Shown in pieces: positions 1 to 8,278 of a stretch of DNA of 44,496 nt. The position numbers and the translations under genes are program-made. The DNA is from an uncultured Burkholderiales bacterium. GTDB taxonomy: Bacteria > Pseudomonadota > Gammaproteobacteria > Burkholderiales > Burkholderiaceae. The stretch's first letter is position 1; every line of letters begins with the position of its first letter. Location: positions 1-44,496 of the forward strand of contig CALBEV010000011.1 in assembly GCA_937891045.1 (NCBI GenBank). Reading direction: 5' to 3'. The notes beneath the pieces are model-generated. The model had not been told where the DNA came from. It was given only the letters and a program-made list of their open reading frames with translations, and made no database searches.

Positions 1-847
1 CCAAGTGACCGACCAAAGGCTTGGTGTCCACGCCGCGCAGTTCTTCTTCACCCACAGAGAAGGCCACCACAGGCACGTCTTTGGCTTTCAAGCCCGCATT
101 GCCCAACTCTTTGTAGAAAGGCACATTGGAGTCACCGTTGATGGTGGAGACCACAGCGGTTTTGCCACCGGTGGAGAATTTCTTGATGTCGGCCACGATG
201 GTTTGATAGTCGGAGTGACCGAAGGGTGTGTACTTCTCGTCGATGTCAGACTCTTTCACGCCTTTGCTGATCAGATAGGCACGCAAAATTTTGTTGGTGG
301 TGCGGGGGTACACGTAGTCGGTGCCCAACAAGACCCAACGCTTGGCGCCACCGCCATCTTTGCTCATCAGGTAGTCCACCGCAGGAATGGCTTGTTGGTT
401 GGGCGCAGCACCGGTGTAGAACACGTTTTTCGACAGCTCTTCGCCTTCGTACTGCACGGGGTAGAACAGCAAGCCGTTCATTTCTTCCACCACGGGCAAC
501 ACGGATTTGCGTGACACGGAAGTCCAGCAACCGAAGATCACCGACACCTTGTCTTGACCCAAGAGTTGTTTGGTTTTCTCTGCAAACAAAGGCCAGTTCG
601 AGGCAGGATCAACCACCACGGGTTCGAGTTTCTTGCCCAACACGCCGCCCTTGGCGTTGATTTCATCGATGGCCATCAACACGGTGTCTTTCAACACGGT
701 TTCAGAAATGGCCATGGTGCCAGACAAGCTGTGCAACACGCCCACTTTGATGGTGTCTGCCGCTTGGGCCACGGTCATGGAGAAGGAACCACTGACGATG
801 GCAGCTGCTGCGGCCAGTGCTTTGAGGTGATGACGACGATTCAACAT
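1..847 (-). CDS. urtA: Urea ABC transporter substrate-binding protein UrtA (partial, C-terminus beyond window)
   Basis: Reading leftwards from the ATG at 847, the frame stays open to the window edge (282 codons; the family is usually a little over 400 residues). The N-terminus is a Sec signal peptide ([11 protein letters not shown], Ala-rich core, likely cut after AQA). It is followed by [19 protein letters not shown], the typical opening of the type-1 periplasmic binding fold of the amide/urea group. Later stretches such as [17 protein letters not shown] and [12 protein letters not shown] are typical of UrtA. It should capture urea in the periplasm for the UrtBCDE permease, whose genes would lie to the left. 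A GGAG ribosome site precedes the start. It diverges from the urease operon and has its own sigma-54 type promoter. Confidence 0.93.
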   Translation of the reverse strand, partial: MLNRRHHLKALAAAAAIVSGSFSMTVAQAADTIKVGVLHSLSGTMAISETVLKDTVLMAIDEINAKGGVLGKKLEPVVVDPASNWPLFAEKTKQLLGQDKVSVIFGCWTSVSRKSVLPVVEEMNGLLFYPVQYEGEELSKNVFYTGAAPNQQAIPAVDYLMSKDGGGAKRWVLLGTDYVYPRTTNKILRAYLISKGVKESDIDEKYTPFGHSDYQTIVADIKKFSTGGKTAVVSTINGDSNVPFYKELGNAGLKAKDVPVVAFSVGEEELRGVDTKPLVGHL

Positions 848-913
848 GCAGTGAACTCCAAATGTTTTCGAGGGTTGAGAGGAACGCGCCTTTTGGGCTG
901 CGCCTTCCCTCTT

Positions 914-929
914 TGCAAGCCTTGTGCCA
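914..929 (-). promoter_or_regulatory. Sigma-54 (-24/-12) promoter for urtA
   Basis: On the minus strand the bases read TGGCACAAGGCTTGCA, matching the sigma-54 consensus TGGCAC-N5-TTGCA at every conserved position. With the C of the GC doublet taken as -12, transcription would start near 903 and leave a leader of about 57 bases before the urtA ATG at 847. Sigma-54 promoters need an activator. For urea uptake the usual one is NtrC under nitrogen limitation. Confidence 0.82.
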
Positions 930-992
930 GCCTCCGTAGAAACCCGCGTTCACTGGAGATACGCGTTTTGGCGTCATATGTTCAAGCTTGGA

Positions 993-1054
993 TGCACCAG
1001 AAAAACACATCCTGTTTGGTGCAAGGCACCAATTGAAGACACGTTCAAGGTGCA
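993..1054. promoter_or_regulatory. Candidate shared NtrC-type enhancer between urtA and ureA
   Basis: Four half-sites of the NtrC type lie here: TGCACCA at 993-999, TGGTGCA at 1017-1023, GGCACCAA at 1025-1032 and GGTGCA at 1049-1054. The middle two form the perfect inverted repeat TTGGTGC-AAG-GCACCAA (1016-1032). Relative to the predicted starts, the 993-1032 cluster lies about 90-130 bases upstream of urtA and 65-105 upstream of ureA, a normal distance for enhancer binding. The spacing does not match the classical TGCACC-N5-GGTGCA site, so the assignment to NtrC is an inference. Confidence 0.45.
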
Positions 1055-1070
1055 AATCAAGTGCAAAGTG

Positions 1071-1086
1071 AGGCACGCCAATTGCA
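1071..1086 (+). promoter_or_regulatory. Sigma-54 (-24/-12) promoter for the urease operon
   Basis: The bases AGGCACGCCAATTGCA match the sigma-54 consensus TGGCACG-N4-TTGCW at all positions except the first (A for T). The GG and GC doublets have the correct spacing. The predicted start is near 1097, about 31 bases before the ureA ATG. It mirrors the promoter of the divergent urtA gene, so one enhancer between them could drive both. Confidence 0.78.
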
Positions 1087-1127
1087 TGACAATTCAAATC
1101 TCTATAGACAACGCATTTGCAGACGCC

Positions 1128-1430
1128 ATGGAACTCACACCCCGCGAAAAAGACAAGTTGTTGATCTTCACCGCCGCCTTGCTGGCCGAACGTCGCCGGG
1201 CCCGTGGCTTGAAACTCAACTACCCGGAAGCCGTGGCCTTCATCAGCGCCGCCGTCATGGAAGGTGCACGTGATGGCAAAACCGTGGCGCAACTCATGAG
1301 CGAAGGCCGCACCATCCTCTCGCGTGCCGATGTGATGGATGGCATCGCCGAGATGATTCCCGACATCCAAGTCGAAGCCACGTTTCCCGACGGCACCAAG
1401 CTGGTGACCGTGCACCAACCGATTGTTTAA
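1128..1430 (+). CDS. ureA: Urease subunit gamma
   Basis: A 100-residue protein of normal UreA length that starts [20 protein letters not shown] and contains the family stretch [25 protein letters not shown]. UreA is the small structural subunit of the cytoplasmic nickel enzyme urease, which splits urea into ammonia and carbamate. The start at 1128 is chosen because the family N-terminus begins exactly there. The frame is open further upstream, but that extension would cover the promoter. No clear Shine-Dalgarno sequence precedes the start. It is the first gene of the urease operon. Confidence 0.96.
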   Translation: MELTPREKDKLLIFTAALLAERRRARGLKLNYPEAVAFISAAVMEGARDGKTVAQLMSEGRTILSRADVMDGIAEMIPDIQVEATFPDGTKLVTVHQPIV

Positions 1431-1440
1431 GGAGCCCCAG

Positions 1441-1602
1441 ATGCACAAACTTCTTTTTGGCCTGACCATGATGATCAACTTGAGTGCTTTCGCGCACGAA
1501 GGCCATGGCCTGTCAGGTTCGCACGGCCATGCCACCGATGCCTTGGGCTTTGTGGTGACGGCGCTGGTAGTGGTCGCCATGATCTGGGCGGGGCGCAAAT
1601 GA
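1441..1602 (+). CDS. Small His-rich exported/membrane peptide inside the urease operon
   Basis: A 53-residue frame between ureA and ureB, preceded by a good AAGGAG site and sharing an ATGA overlap with ureB, so it looks translated. Residues 1-18 resemble a signal peptide or first membrane segment. Residues 19-36 hold [18 protein letters not shown] with histidines at 19, 22, 28 and 30. Residues 37-50 are a hydrophobic membrane segment, followed by a GRK end. I do not recognise a named family. The histidine cluster and its place between two urease subunit genes suggest metal (nickel) handling at the membrane, but that is inference. Confidence 0.75.
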   Translation: MHKLLFGLTMMINLSAFAHEGHGLSGSHGHATDALGFVVTALVVVAMIWAGRK

Positions 1603-1922
1603 GCATGACGCCCGGAGAACTTTTCACAGACGCTGGTCACCATGCTTTGAATGTGGGTCGGCGCACCCACACCTTGGTGGTGCGCAATGCGGGAGACCGG
1701 CCCATTCAAGTCGGCTCGCACTACCACTTCGCTGAAACCAACCATGGTTTGCAATTCGATCGGGTTGCAGCCCAAGGCATGCGCTTGAACATCGCCTCGG
1801 GCACGGCGGTCCGTTTTGAACCCGGTCAAGAGCGCACCGTGGAATTGGTGGACTATGCAGGCGACCGACAGATTTATGGTTTTCGTGGCGACGTGCAAGG
1901 TGCATTGAAAGGAGCCGCGTGA
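1599..1922 (+). CDS. ureB: Urease subunit beta
   Basis: A protein of 107 residues, typical of separate UreB chains. It contains the family signatures MTPGELF at the start, [10 protein letters not shown] in the middle and the [25 protein letters not shown] stretch (coded near 1820-1895). It packs with UreA and UreC in the (abc)3 urease trimer. The ATG at 1599 overlaps the preceding small gene by four bases. A second in-frame ATG at 1605 matches the usual family start and may be the real one. Confidence 0.95.
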   Translation: MSMTPGELFTDAGHHALNVGRRTHTLVVRNAGDRPIQVGSHYHFAETNHGLQFDRVAAQGMRLNIASGTAVRFEPGQERTVELVDYAGDRQIYGFRGDVQGALKGAA

Positions 1923-3667
1923 TGGCCCAGATTGAAAAACGCGCTTATGCCGAGATGTACGGCCCCACGGTGGGTGACCGATTGCGCTTGGCCGACACCG
2001 ACCTGATCATCGAGGTGGAAGAAGACCACACCTTGCGAGCTGGCAGCTATGGCGAGGAAGTGAAATTTGGCGGCGGCAAAACCATTCGAGACGGCATGGC
2101 GCAAAGCCAACGCACCTGCAATGGCCCCTTGGGCACCGGCGCACAAGCTGGTGGGGCGATGGACTGTGTGCTAACCAACGCACTCATCGTGGACCACTGG
2201 GGGATTGTGAAAGCCGACATCGGCATCAAAAATTCACGCATCGCCGCGATTGGCAAAGCCGGTAATCCTGATACGCAACCGGGCGTGGACATCATCATCG
2301 GCCCCGGCACGGAAATCATTTCCTGTGAAGGCATGATCGTGACGGCAGGTGCCATCGACACGCACATCCATTTCATCGCACCCCAGCAAATTGAAGAAGC
2401 CTTGTGCAGCGGCGTCACCACCATGTTGGGCGGCGGCACAGGGCCAGCCACAGGCACCTTTGCCACCACCTGCACGCCAGGCCCTTGGAACATCGAGCGC
2501 ATGTTGCAATCAGCAGACGCGTTCCCCATGAACCTGGGTTTTTTGGGCAAAGGCAACGCGGCTTTGCCCAATGCCTTGCATGAACAAATCAATGCGGGTG
2601 CGATTGGCCTGAAGTTGCACGAAGACTGGGGCACCACACCAGCAGCCATCGACAACTGTTTGAACGTGGCCGAGGACACCGACACGCAAGTGGCCATCCA
2701 CACAGACACCTTGAACGAATCCGGCTTTGTGGAAGACACCGTGGCCGCGTTCAAGAGCCGCACCATCCACACCTTCCACACCGAAGGTGCGGGCGGTGGC
2801 CATGCGCCCGATATTTTGAAAGTGGTGGGCGAAGCCAATGTGCTGCCCTCGTCCACCAACCCGACACGGCCCTACACCATCAACACCCTTGACGAACACG
2901 TGGACATGCTGATGGTGTGCCATCACCTTGACCCGTCCATCGCCGAAGACTTGGCGTTTGCCGAAAGTCGAATCCGCAAAGAAACGATTGCAGCCGAAGA
3001 CATCTTGCATGACATCGGGGCCATAAGCATGTTTTCCTCCGACTCGCAGGCCATGGGTCGTGTGGGCGAGGTGATCATGCGTTGCTGGCAAACCGCGCAC
3101 AAGATGAAGCAACAACGTGGCCTCTTGCCCGGTGACACCGACCGGCATGACAACGCTCGCGTCAAGCGCTACATGGCCAAGCTGGCCATCAACCCGGCCA
3201 TCGCCCACGGCATCAGCCACGAAGTGGGGAGCTTGGAAGTGGGCAAGTGGGCGGACATCGTCTTGTGGAAACCGGCCTTCTTTGGCGTCAAGCCGTTCAT
3301 CATCATGAAAGGCGGCTTCATCGCCATGGCCGCCATGGGCGACCCGAATGCGTCCATCCCCACGCCCCAACCTGTGCACTACCGACCCATGTTTGGGTCC
3401 TATGGTGGCGCGTTGCACAAAGGCTCCCTCAGCTTTGTGTCGCAAGTGGCTTTGAGCGCCGACATTGGTGGTCGCTACGGTTTGCACAAAACACTGAGCG
3501 CTGTGAAAAACATCCGAGGTGTGGGAAAACGCGACATGATTCACAACCATTTGACACCGCACATGGAGGTGGATGCGCAAACCTATGCGGTGCGTGCTGA
3601 TGGCATGTTGCTCACCTGCGAGCCCGCCAGCAGCCTGCCGATGACCCAACGCTATTTCTTGTTCTGA
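1922..3667 (+). CDS. ureC: Urease subunit alpha (catalytic)
   Basis: 581 residues; carries the dinickel active site. All expected ligands are present, each displaced by +14 from the Klebsiella numbering: His148 and His150 (DTHIH), Lys231 to be carbamylated and His233 (GLKLHEDW), His260, His286, the flap Cys333-His334 (MVCHHLD) and Asp374 (SSDSQAMGR). The ATG at 1922 shares one base with the ureB stop and gives the standard N-terminus [20 protein letters not shown] three bases earlier is possible. The enzyme needs the accessory proteins encoded downstream for nickel insertion. Confidence 0.98.
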   Translation: MAQIEKRAYAEMYGPTVGDRLRLADTDLIIEVEEDHTLRAGSYGEEVKFGGGKTIRDGMAQSQRTCNGPLGTGAQAGGAMDCVLTNALIVDHWGIVKADIGIKNSRIAAIGKAGNPDTQPGVDIIIGPGTEIISCEGMIVTAGAIDTHIHFIAPQQIEEALCSGVTTMLGGGTGPATGTFATTCTPGPWNIERMLQSADAFPMNLGFLGKGNAALPNALHEQINAGAIGLKLHEDWGTTPAAIDNCLNVAEDTDTQVAIHTDTLNESGFVEDTVAAFKSRTIHTFHTEGAGGGHAPDILKVVGEANVLPSSTNPTRPYTINTLDEHVDMLMVCHHLDPSIAEDLAFAESRIRKETIAAEDILHDIGAISMFSSDSQAMGRVGEVIMRCWQTAHKMKQQRGLLPGDTDRHDNARVKRYMAKLAINPAIAHGISHEVGSLEVGKWADIVLWKPAFFGVKPFIIMKGGFIAMAAMGDPNASIPTPQPVHYRPMFGSYGGALHKGSLSFVSQVALSADIGGRYGLHKTLSAVKNIRGVGKRDMIHNHLTPHMEVDAQTYAVRADGMLLTCEPASSLPMTQRYFLF

Positions 3668-3669
3668 TT

Positions 3670-3744
3670 TTTAATTGGGGTCAGATTCCAATTAAATGGC
3701 ACTCTAACTTTTGCCTCAATAATTGGAATCTGACCCCAATTAAA
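3670..3744. repeat. Palindromic repeat (25-bp arms) of the GGGGTCAGATTCCAATT type
   Basis: Two perfect inverted arms of 25 bases (3670-3694 and 3720-3744) enclose a 25-base centre. Each arm contains the core GGGGTCAGATTCCAATT. Cores of this kind are known to me as repeats near REP-associated tyrosine (Y1/IS200-like) transposase genes in proteobacteria, but no transposase is present here. It lies in the only real gap of the urease operon and ends five bases before the ureE start, where no Shine-Dalgarno site remains. As RNA it would fold into a strong hairpin that could cut transcription or translation of ureEFG. Confidence 0.88.
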
Positions 3745-3749
3745 TCACC

Positions 3750-4340
3750 ATGATCCATTTTTCCAAACTCGTTCGCCAAGGCCAAGGTCTGGCCAAACCC
3801 TTGCTCAAGCGTGCCCACAGCGTCAGCTTGGATTGGGACGTGCGGCAAAAAAGCCGTTTCGAAACCACCGACAGCGGTGGCCGCAGCGTGGGCGTGTTTT
3901 TGCCGCGCGGCACCACAGTGCGCGGCGGTGATGTCTTGGTTGGCGCAGATGGCTCCTTGTTGCAAGTGCAAGCCGCACCGCAAGCGGTGTTGCGCATCAC
4001 CTTCGATGCTGCTCACGGCACGCCGTTCGATTTGACCCGCGCCGCCTACCACTTGGGCAACCGCCATGTGCCCATCGAACTCCAAGCCGATCATTTGAAA
4101 ATCGAACCCGACCACGTGTTGGCCGACATGCTGCGTGCCATGCATTTGAAGGTGGACGAAGTGAACGAATCCTTCGAGCCCGAAAGCGGTGCTTATGGTG
4201 ACCACGGCGGTCATCACCATGGGCATGATCACGCACATGACCATGGCACAGCCCACAAGCATGGTCACGGCCACGATCATGCGCATCAACATGACGACGG
4301 TCATGTGCACGGTCCGCACTGCAAGCACGACCACGGATGA
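3750..4340 (+). CDS. ureE: Urease accessory protein UreE (nickel metallochaperone)
   Basis: 196 residues. The N-terminal domain has [18 protein letters not shown] and GVFLPRGT, and the C-terminal domain has [12 protein letters not shown], both typical of UreE. After about residue 150 comes a tail with more than 20 histidines in [13 protein letters not shown] runs, the nickel-storing tail known from other UreE proteins. UreE delivers nickel to UreG during urease maturation. The ATG at 3750 follows a palindromic repeat and lacks a visible ribosome-binding site. It overlaps ureF by four bases (ATGA). Confidence 0.95.
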   Translation: MIHFSKLVRQGQGLAKPLLKRAHSVSLDWDVRQKSRFETTDSGGRSVGVFLPRGTTVRGGDVLVGADGSLLQVQAAPQAVLRITFDAAHGTPFDLTRAAYHLGNRHVPIELQADHLKIEPDHVLADMLRAMHLKVDEVNESFEPESGAYGDHGGHHHGHDHAHDHGTAHKHGHGHDHAHQHDDGHVHGPHCKHDHG

Positions 4341-5014
4341 GCAACACTGATTTGCTATGGCTGATGCAACTGGCCTCACCGGCCTTGCCAGTGGGCGGCT
4401 TCTCGTACTCGGAGTCTTTGGAGGCTGCGGTGGAGCATGGCTTGGTGAACGACGAAGCCAGTGCGCAAGCTTGGTTGTTGGACCAATTGCATTTGGTGCA
4501 AGCCCGCAGCGAATTGCCGGTGGTGGCGCAGGCCATGACCGCTTGGCAACAGCAGGATGTGCCCCGTTTGATGCAGCTTAATCAATGGGTGCTGCAAACC
4601 CGCGAAACCTTCGAGAACCGTTTGCAATCCGAGCAAATGGGCCGCTCCCTGCTGGACTGGTTGCGCAACCACACCGATGTCGATGAAGAACGTGTTCACT
4701 CCTGCCAACAACTGCCACCCACCTGGCCGATGGTGTTTGCCTTGGCACTCACCACGCGTGAAGTGCAGCCGCGCGATGGCTTGTTGACCAGCGCCTTTGC
4801 CTGGGCAGAAAACATGGTGCAAGCCGCTATCAAATCGGTGCCGCTGGGGCAACGCAGTGGGCAGCGCATCTTGGCTGCGCTGAGTGCCGACATTCCCGCA
4901 GCGGTGGACCACGCTCTTTCTTTGAACGACGAGCATCGTCAAGCTTTTAGCCCGCGCCTGGCCATTTTGTCGGCGCGTCACGAAACCCAATACTCACGAC
5001 TGTTCAGATCATGA
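4337..5014 (+). CDS. ureF: Urease accessory protein UreF
   Basis: 225 residues with the UreF hallmarks [20 protein letters not shown] near the N-terminus and the helical [12 protein letters not shown] stretch. UreF sits in the UreD-UreF-UreG complex that inserts nickel into apo-urease and acts as a fidelity or GTPase-gating factor. It overlaps ureE and ureG by four bases at each end, so translation is probably coupled. Its partner gene ureD is not in the window. Confidence 0.95.
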   Translation: MSNTDLLWLMQLASPALPVGGFSYSESLEAAVEHGLVNDEASAQAWLLDQLHLVQARSELPVVAQAMTAWQQQDVPRLMQLNQWVLQTRETFENRLQSEQMGRSLLDWLRNHTDVDEERVHSCQQLPPTWPMVFALALTTREVQPRDGLLTSAFAWAENMVQAAIKSVPLGQRSGQRILAALSADIPAAVDHALSLNDEHRQAFSPRLAILSARHETQYSRLFRS

Positions 5015-5679
5015 CCACACCACTTCACCACATTCCTTTTCGCACCAAAAAACTGCCCCCCCTGCGTGTCGGCATCGGCGGGCCGGTTGGCTCTGGCAAA
5101 ACCACCTTGCTGGAAATGCTGTGCAAAACCATGCGCGACGACTACGACCTGATCGCCATCACCAACGACATCTACACCAAGGAAGACCAGCGCTTGCTCA
5201 CCGTCAGTGGTGCGTTGGCTGCTGAGCGCATCATGGGCGTGGAAACCGGCGGTTGTCCGCACACCGCCATCCGCGAAGACGCCTCCATCAACTTGGAAGC
5301 CATCGACCGCATGCTCGATAAATTTCCGAATGCCGATGTGGTGTTTGTCGAGAGTGGCGGCGACAACCTGGCGGCCACCTTCAGCCCCGAGTTGAGCGAC
5401 CTGACCATCTATGTGATTGATGTCGCCGCTGGCGAAAAAATACCGCGCAAGGGTGGCCCAGGCATCACCAAAAGCGATTTGTTCATCATCAACAAAACCG
5501 ACTTGGCCCCGCACGTGGGGGCCGACTTGGCCATCATGAAATCCGACACCGAGCGCATGCGGGCTGGTGCCCAAGGCGTCAAGCCGTTTGTGATGACGAA
5601 TTTGAAAACCCTCAGCGGCTTGGCCGAGGTGGTGAAGTTCATTGAAACCAAGGGCATGCTGACCAGCGCAGCCCACTGA
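5011..5679 (+). CDS. ureG: Urease accessory GTPase UreG
   Basis: 222 residues. The P-loop [10 protein letters not shown] lies near residues 24-33, the metal-binding CPH motif in [11 protein letters not shown] near 85, then [17 protein letters not shown], and the guanine-specificity motif NKTD near 165. GTP hydrolysis by UreG drives nickel delivery to urease. It is the last gene of the operon here. A minus-strand gene ends two bases downstream. Confidence 0.97.
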   Translation: MTTPLHHIPFRTKKLPPLRVGIGGPVGSGKTTLLEMLCKTMRDDYDLIAITNDIYTKEDQRLLTVSGALAAERIMGVETGGCPHTAIREDASINLEAIDRMLDKFPNADVVFVESGGDNLAATFSPELSDLTIYVIDVAAGEKIPRKGGPGITKSDLFIINKTDLAPHVGADLAIMKSDTERMRAGAQGVKPFVMTNLKTLSGLAEVVKFIETKGMLTSAAH

Positions 5680-5680
5680 A

Positions 5681-6352
5681 CTAGCGGGTGGCCCAACCAC
5701 CCGACATGGGAAACACCTGGCCGACAAAGCAATCGGCTTGGCTGGAACACAAGTAGGCGGCAAAGGCCGCGTCTTCTTCGGCTTTCACCAATCTGCCCAA
5801 GGGCACTTCGCGTTTCAAGCGTTCTTGAAACCGAGGGTTGGCTTGCACTTCGGGCGGAAAGTAGGTGGGGTTGTCGACAAAATTTTGTGCGATGGCATTG
5901 ACCTGGATGTTGAACGGGGCCATTTCCACACCCACGGCTTGCACATAAGCGAGCTGGGCACCGCGGGCTGCGCTGTAGCTGGATGAGCGCTTCATGCCCC
6001 GCAAGGCACTGGCGCTGCCCATCACCACCACCTTGCCATGCCCTTGCGCTTGCATGGACGGCAACACGGCTTTGACCATGCGCTGCAAAGGATGGACCAT
6101 GCTGTTGAACACCGCTTGCCATTCGTCTTCGCTCACCTCAGAGGCCAGGGTGACGGGCGCAGGCATGGCCAAATTGGCCACCAACACATCGACTGGGCCG
6201 TGCTCGGTCAGCATTTGCGCAGGGGCATCCACAGGTTGCAGATCGCGCACATCCGCCAACACGGTGGCCCCTTGCGCGGCCAAGGCTTTGCACAAGGCGG
6301 GGCCCATGAAGACATCGGCTTGGGTCACCAAAATCCGCAAACCTTTGAGCAT
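5681..6352 (-). CDS. SDR-fold protein with halohydrin dehalogenase fingerprints
   Basis: 223 residues with a Rossmann/SDR layout, but without the cofactor-binding TGxxxGxG and the YxxxK pair of real dehydrogenases. In their place stand T10-QADV-F15-M-G17 and S113-x12-Y126-x3-R130. These fit the two fingerprints used to recognise halohydrin dehalogenases: T-x4-F-x-G for the halide or nucleophile pocket and S-x12-Y-x3-R for the catalytic triad. The segment QNFVDNPTYFPPE near 158-170 also resembles the halide-site loop of that family. Such enzymes close vicinal halohydrins to epoxides without NAD(P). The ATG at 6352 has a GGAG site; a GTG at 6358 is an alternative. It follows the DUF6172 gene directly. 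Confidence 0.7.
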   Translation of the reverse strand: MLKGLRILVTQADVFMGPALCKALAAQGATVLADVRDLQPVDAPAQMLTEHGPVDVLVANLAMPAPVTLASEVSEDEWQAVFNSMVHPLQRMVKAVLPSMQAQGHGKVVVMGSASALRGMKRSSSYSAARGAQLAYVQAVGVEMAPFNIQVNAIAQNFVDNPTYFPPEVQANPRFQERLKREVPLGRLVKAEEDAAFAAYLCSSQADCFVGQVFPMSGGWATR

Positions 6353-6354
6353 GG

Positions 6355-6690
6355 TCACTCCGGCAAGTCGTCTTCAGCGTCGACCAACACTGCGCCTTCC
6401 GGCAAGGGGCGTGCTTGGCGCTTGCCGGTTTTTGCCAAAACCTCCACGTACACCTGCACCGCTTGCGCTTTGGCCACCGCGTCGATCGAGCTGATGAGTT
6501 CAGACAAATGCACAGTTTGCGCTTCTTCTTTGGTGGCGGCCACTTTGCAATCAAAGTCCCAAAAATCTGCGCCTTCGGGCAGGTCTCGGCGGCGTTCGCG
6601 TTTCAAGTATTTGCGCACGTCATGCTTGACGGCGTCGAGCACCCGATCGGGGTGCCGACCGTCGATGTGCAAGGGATAGGTTTTTCTCAT
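6355..6690 (-). CDS. DUF6172 family protein
   Basis: A 111-residue soluble protein beginning MRKTYPLHIDGRHPDRVLD, with the basic stretch YLKRERRR followed by DLPEGADFWDFDC. I recognise this as the small DUF6172 family, common in beta- and gammaproteobacteria and without a known function. There is no signal peptide or membrane segment. Its stop overlaps a possible GTG start of the SDR-fold gene, so the two are probably cotranscribed. It diverges from crcB across a 78-base gap. Confidence 0.8.
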   Translation of the reverse strand: MRKTYPLHIDGRHPDRVLDAVKHDVRKYLKRERRRDLPEGADFWDFDCKVAATKEEAQTVHLSELISSIDAVAKAQAVQVYVEVLAKTGKRQARPLPEGAVLVDAEDDLPE

Positions 6691-6768
6691 GCGGCCATTA
6701 TGCGTTCACGCTGTGCCTCGGCCTCAGGGCTAGATAATGGGCTAAAAGAACGAGAAAGGTTGGTGTCC

Positions 6769-7146
6769 ATGTCCGCTGTTTTGGCGATTTGTATCGGGGC
6801 TTGTGTGGGTGCCTTGGCCCGCTGGCAACTGGGTTTGCATTTCAACAGCACAGGCGTCTTGCCTTGGGGCACCTTGTATGCCAATTTGATTGGTGGATAC
6901 CTGATTGGCGTGTGTGTGGCGGTGTTTCAAGCCTTGCCCGACCTCGATCCTTTGTGGCGTTTGCTTTTGGTGACGGGTTTTTTGGGTGCGCTCACCACGT
7001 TTTCATCGTTCAGTGCCGAAGTCGTTCAGATGTTGCTTGCCTCGCGTTATGTCTCGGCGCTGGTGACCGCATCCCTGCACCTGCTGGGGTCTTTGCTTTT
7101 CACGCTGGCTGGCATCAAAACAATTGAGATGATCTGGGTCAGGTAA
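6769..7146 (+). CDS. crcB: Fluoride channel CrcB/FluC
   Basis: 125 residues with four hydrophobic segments. It shows the family motifs GALARWQLG near the N-terminus, GTLYANLIGGYLIG, and GFLGALTTFSSFSAE with the Thr/Phe/Ser track that lines the fluoride pore. The protein works as a dual-topology dimer that lets fluoride leave the cytoplasm. The ATG at 6769 is chosen; a GTG at 6763 is possible. No fluoride riboswitch could be recognised in the 78 bases upstream. Confidence 0.92.
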   Translation: MSAVLAICIGACVGALARWQLGLHFNSTGVLPWGTLYANLIGGYLIGVCVAVFQALPDLDPLWRLLLVTGFLGALTTFSSFSAEVVQMLLASRYVSALVTASLHLLGSLLFTLAGIKTIEMIWVR

Positions 7147-7183
7147 GCACTTTGTCAGGGCTGTGCGTCACAGTCCGGCCACC

Positions 7184-8269
7184 ATGAAAACCATGATTTC
7201 CGCCAATGACCGTCTGAACCGCATAGAACGGGCCCGCCATGCTGTGATGGTGGAGGGCACGGCTTCGACGCCTTGGGTGCAAGGCTGGATCAGCGACAGC
7301 TGGCGACGCTGTATCGCCCAAGGCTTGAAAGCCGATGATGCCTTGAGCTTCAATCCGGTGTCCTCCAGCCACATCAAACAAGCCCTGGATCAAAACCGCG
7401 ACCTGATTCAATCAGCCAAGCCTGAACTCGAACGCTTGGGCCGCGCGATTGCGGGCACCCCATTTTTCGCCCTCATCACCGATGCGCACGGTGTTTTGCT
7501 CGACCTTGGCGGTGCCATTGATCGACACGACAAACGTGTCAGCAGCATCGCGCGTGTGGGTGTGGACTTGTCCGAACGCGCGGTGGGCACCACCGCCATC
7601 AGTGCCGCGCTGACCGAAATGCGTCCCGTCTGGTTGCACCGCAGCGAGCATTTCTTCAACGACACCGCCATCTACAGCTGCGCTGGTGCGCCGCTGTGGG
7701 GCTCGCAAGGCGAATGCATTGGCATGCTCGACTTGACCGGCGTGCAAACCGCCGAGCGGCCTGAGCTGATGCATTTGGCAGCACTGTCAGCCCGCAGTAT
7801 CAGCAACGCCTTGCTGTTGCGCCAGCCGCACCACATGCTGCTGCGCCTGAATTGGCCTGGTCGTTCCATGGGTGACGACAACGACGGCCTGGTGTTGCTC
7901 GGCAGTGACGGCGAAGTGTTGGGTGCCAATCCTTGGGCTCGTGAGATGCTGAATTTGCATGCCCACCCGCAAGTTCATGCCAGCGATGTATTTGCGCTGC
8001 CTTGGGGTTTGTTGTTTGATGCAGCCAATTCAGACCAAGCAGTGGAGGTGCCTCTGTGGAGTGGCCTGCAACTTCAGGCGCGGGTTTATGTGCAACATGG
8101 TTATGTGCTGGACAACCAACCCAAAGCCACCGGCCCGTTGCAGCAATTGCAATCGGCCATGATTTCCAAGGCTATCGAGCAGGCACGCGGCAATGTGGCA
8201 CAAGCGGCCAAGGTGCTTGGCATCAGCCGCGCCACGCTCTACCGCAAGCTGTCCCGCAAGCCCAGTTGA
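7184..8269 (+). CDS. AcoR-like regulator: GAF sensor plus Fis-type HTH, no AAA+ domain
   Basis: 361 residues from the ATG at 7184. The N-terminus shows the pattern WVQGWISDSWRRC seen before the GAF domain of AcoR-type activators. A GAF-like region follows (about 70-200) with RVGVDLSERAVGTTAISAAL and YSCAGAPLWGSQGECIG, and a degenerate PAS-like segment lies near 230-310. The C-terminal 45 residues form a Fis-type helix-turn-helix (GNVAQAAKVLGISRATLYRK). The AAA+ sigma-54-contacting domain usual between sensor and HTH is absent, so it probably binds DNA without activating sigma-54 polymerase. Its target is unknown. It lies between crcB and the copper genes. Confidence 0.8.
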   Translation: MKTMISANDRLNRIERARHAVMVEGTASTPWVQGWISDSWRRCIAQGLKADDALSFNPVSSSHIKQALDQNRDLIQSAKPELERLGRAIAGTPFFALITDAHGVLLDLGGAIDRHDKRVSSIARVGVDLSERAVGTTAISAALTEMRPVWLHRSEHFFNDTAIYSCAGAPLWGSQGECIGMLDLTGVQTAERPELMHLAALSARSISNALLLRQPHHMLLRLNWPGRSMGDDNDGLVLLGSDGEVLGANPWAREMLNLHAHPQVHASDVFALPWGLLFDAANSDQAVEVPLWSGLQLQARVYVQHGYVLDNQPKATGPLQQLQSAMISKAIEQARGNVAQAAKVLGISRATLYRKLSRKPS

Positions 8270-8278
8270 GCTTGCGCT

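Noticed and set aside
5681..6352. Ordinary 3-oxoacyl-reductase-type SDR
   Set aside because: The glycine-rich cofactor motif and the catalytic lysine are missing; residues instead fit the halohydrin dehalogenase fingerprints.
6691..6768. Possible fluoride riboswitch before crcB
   Set aside because: The conserved loop and pseudoknot bases of the fluoride aptamer could not be found in the 78-base gap.
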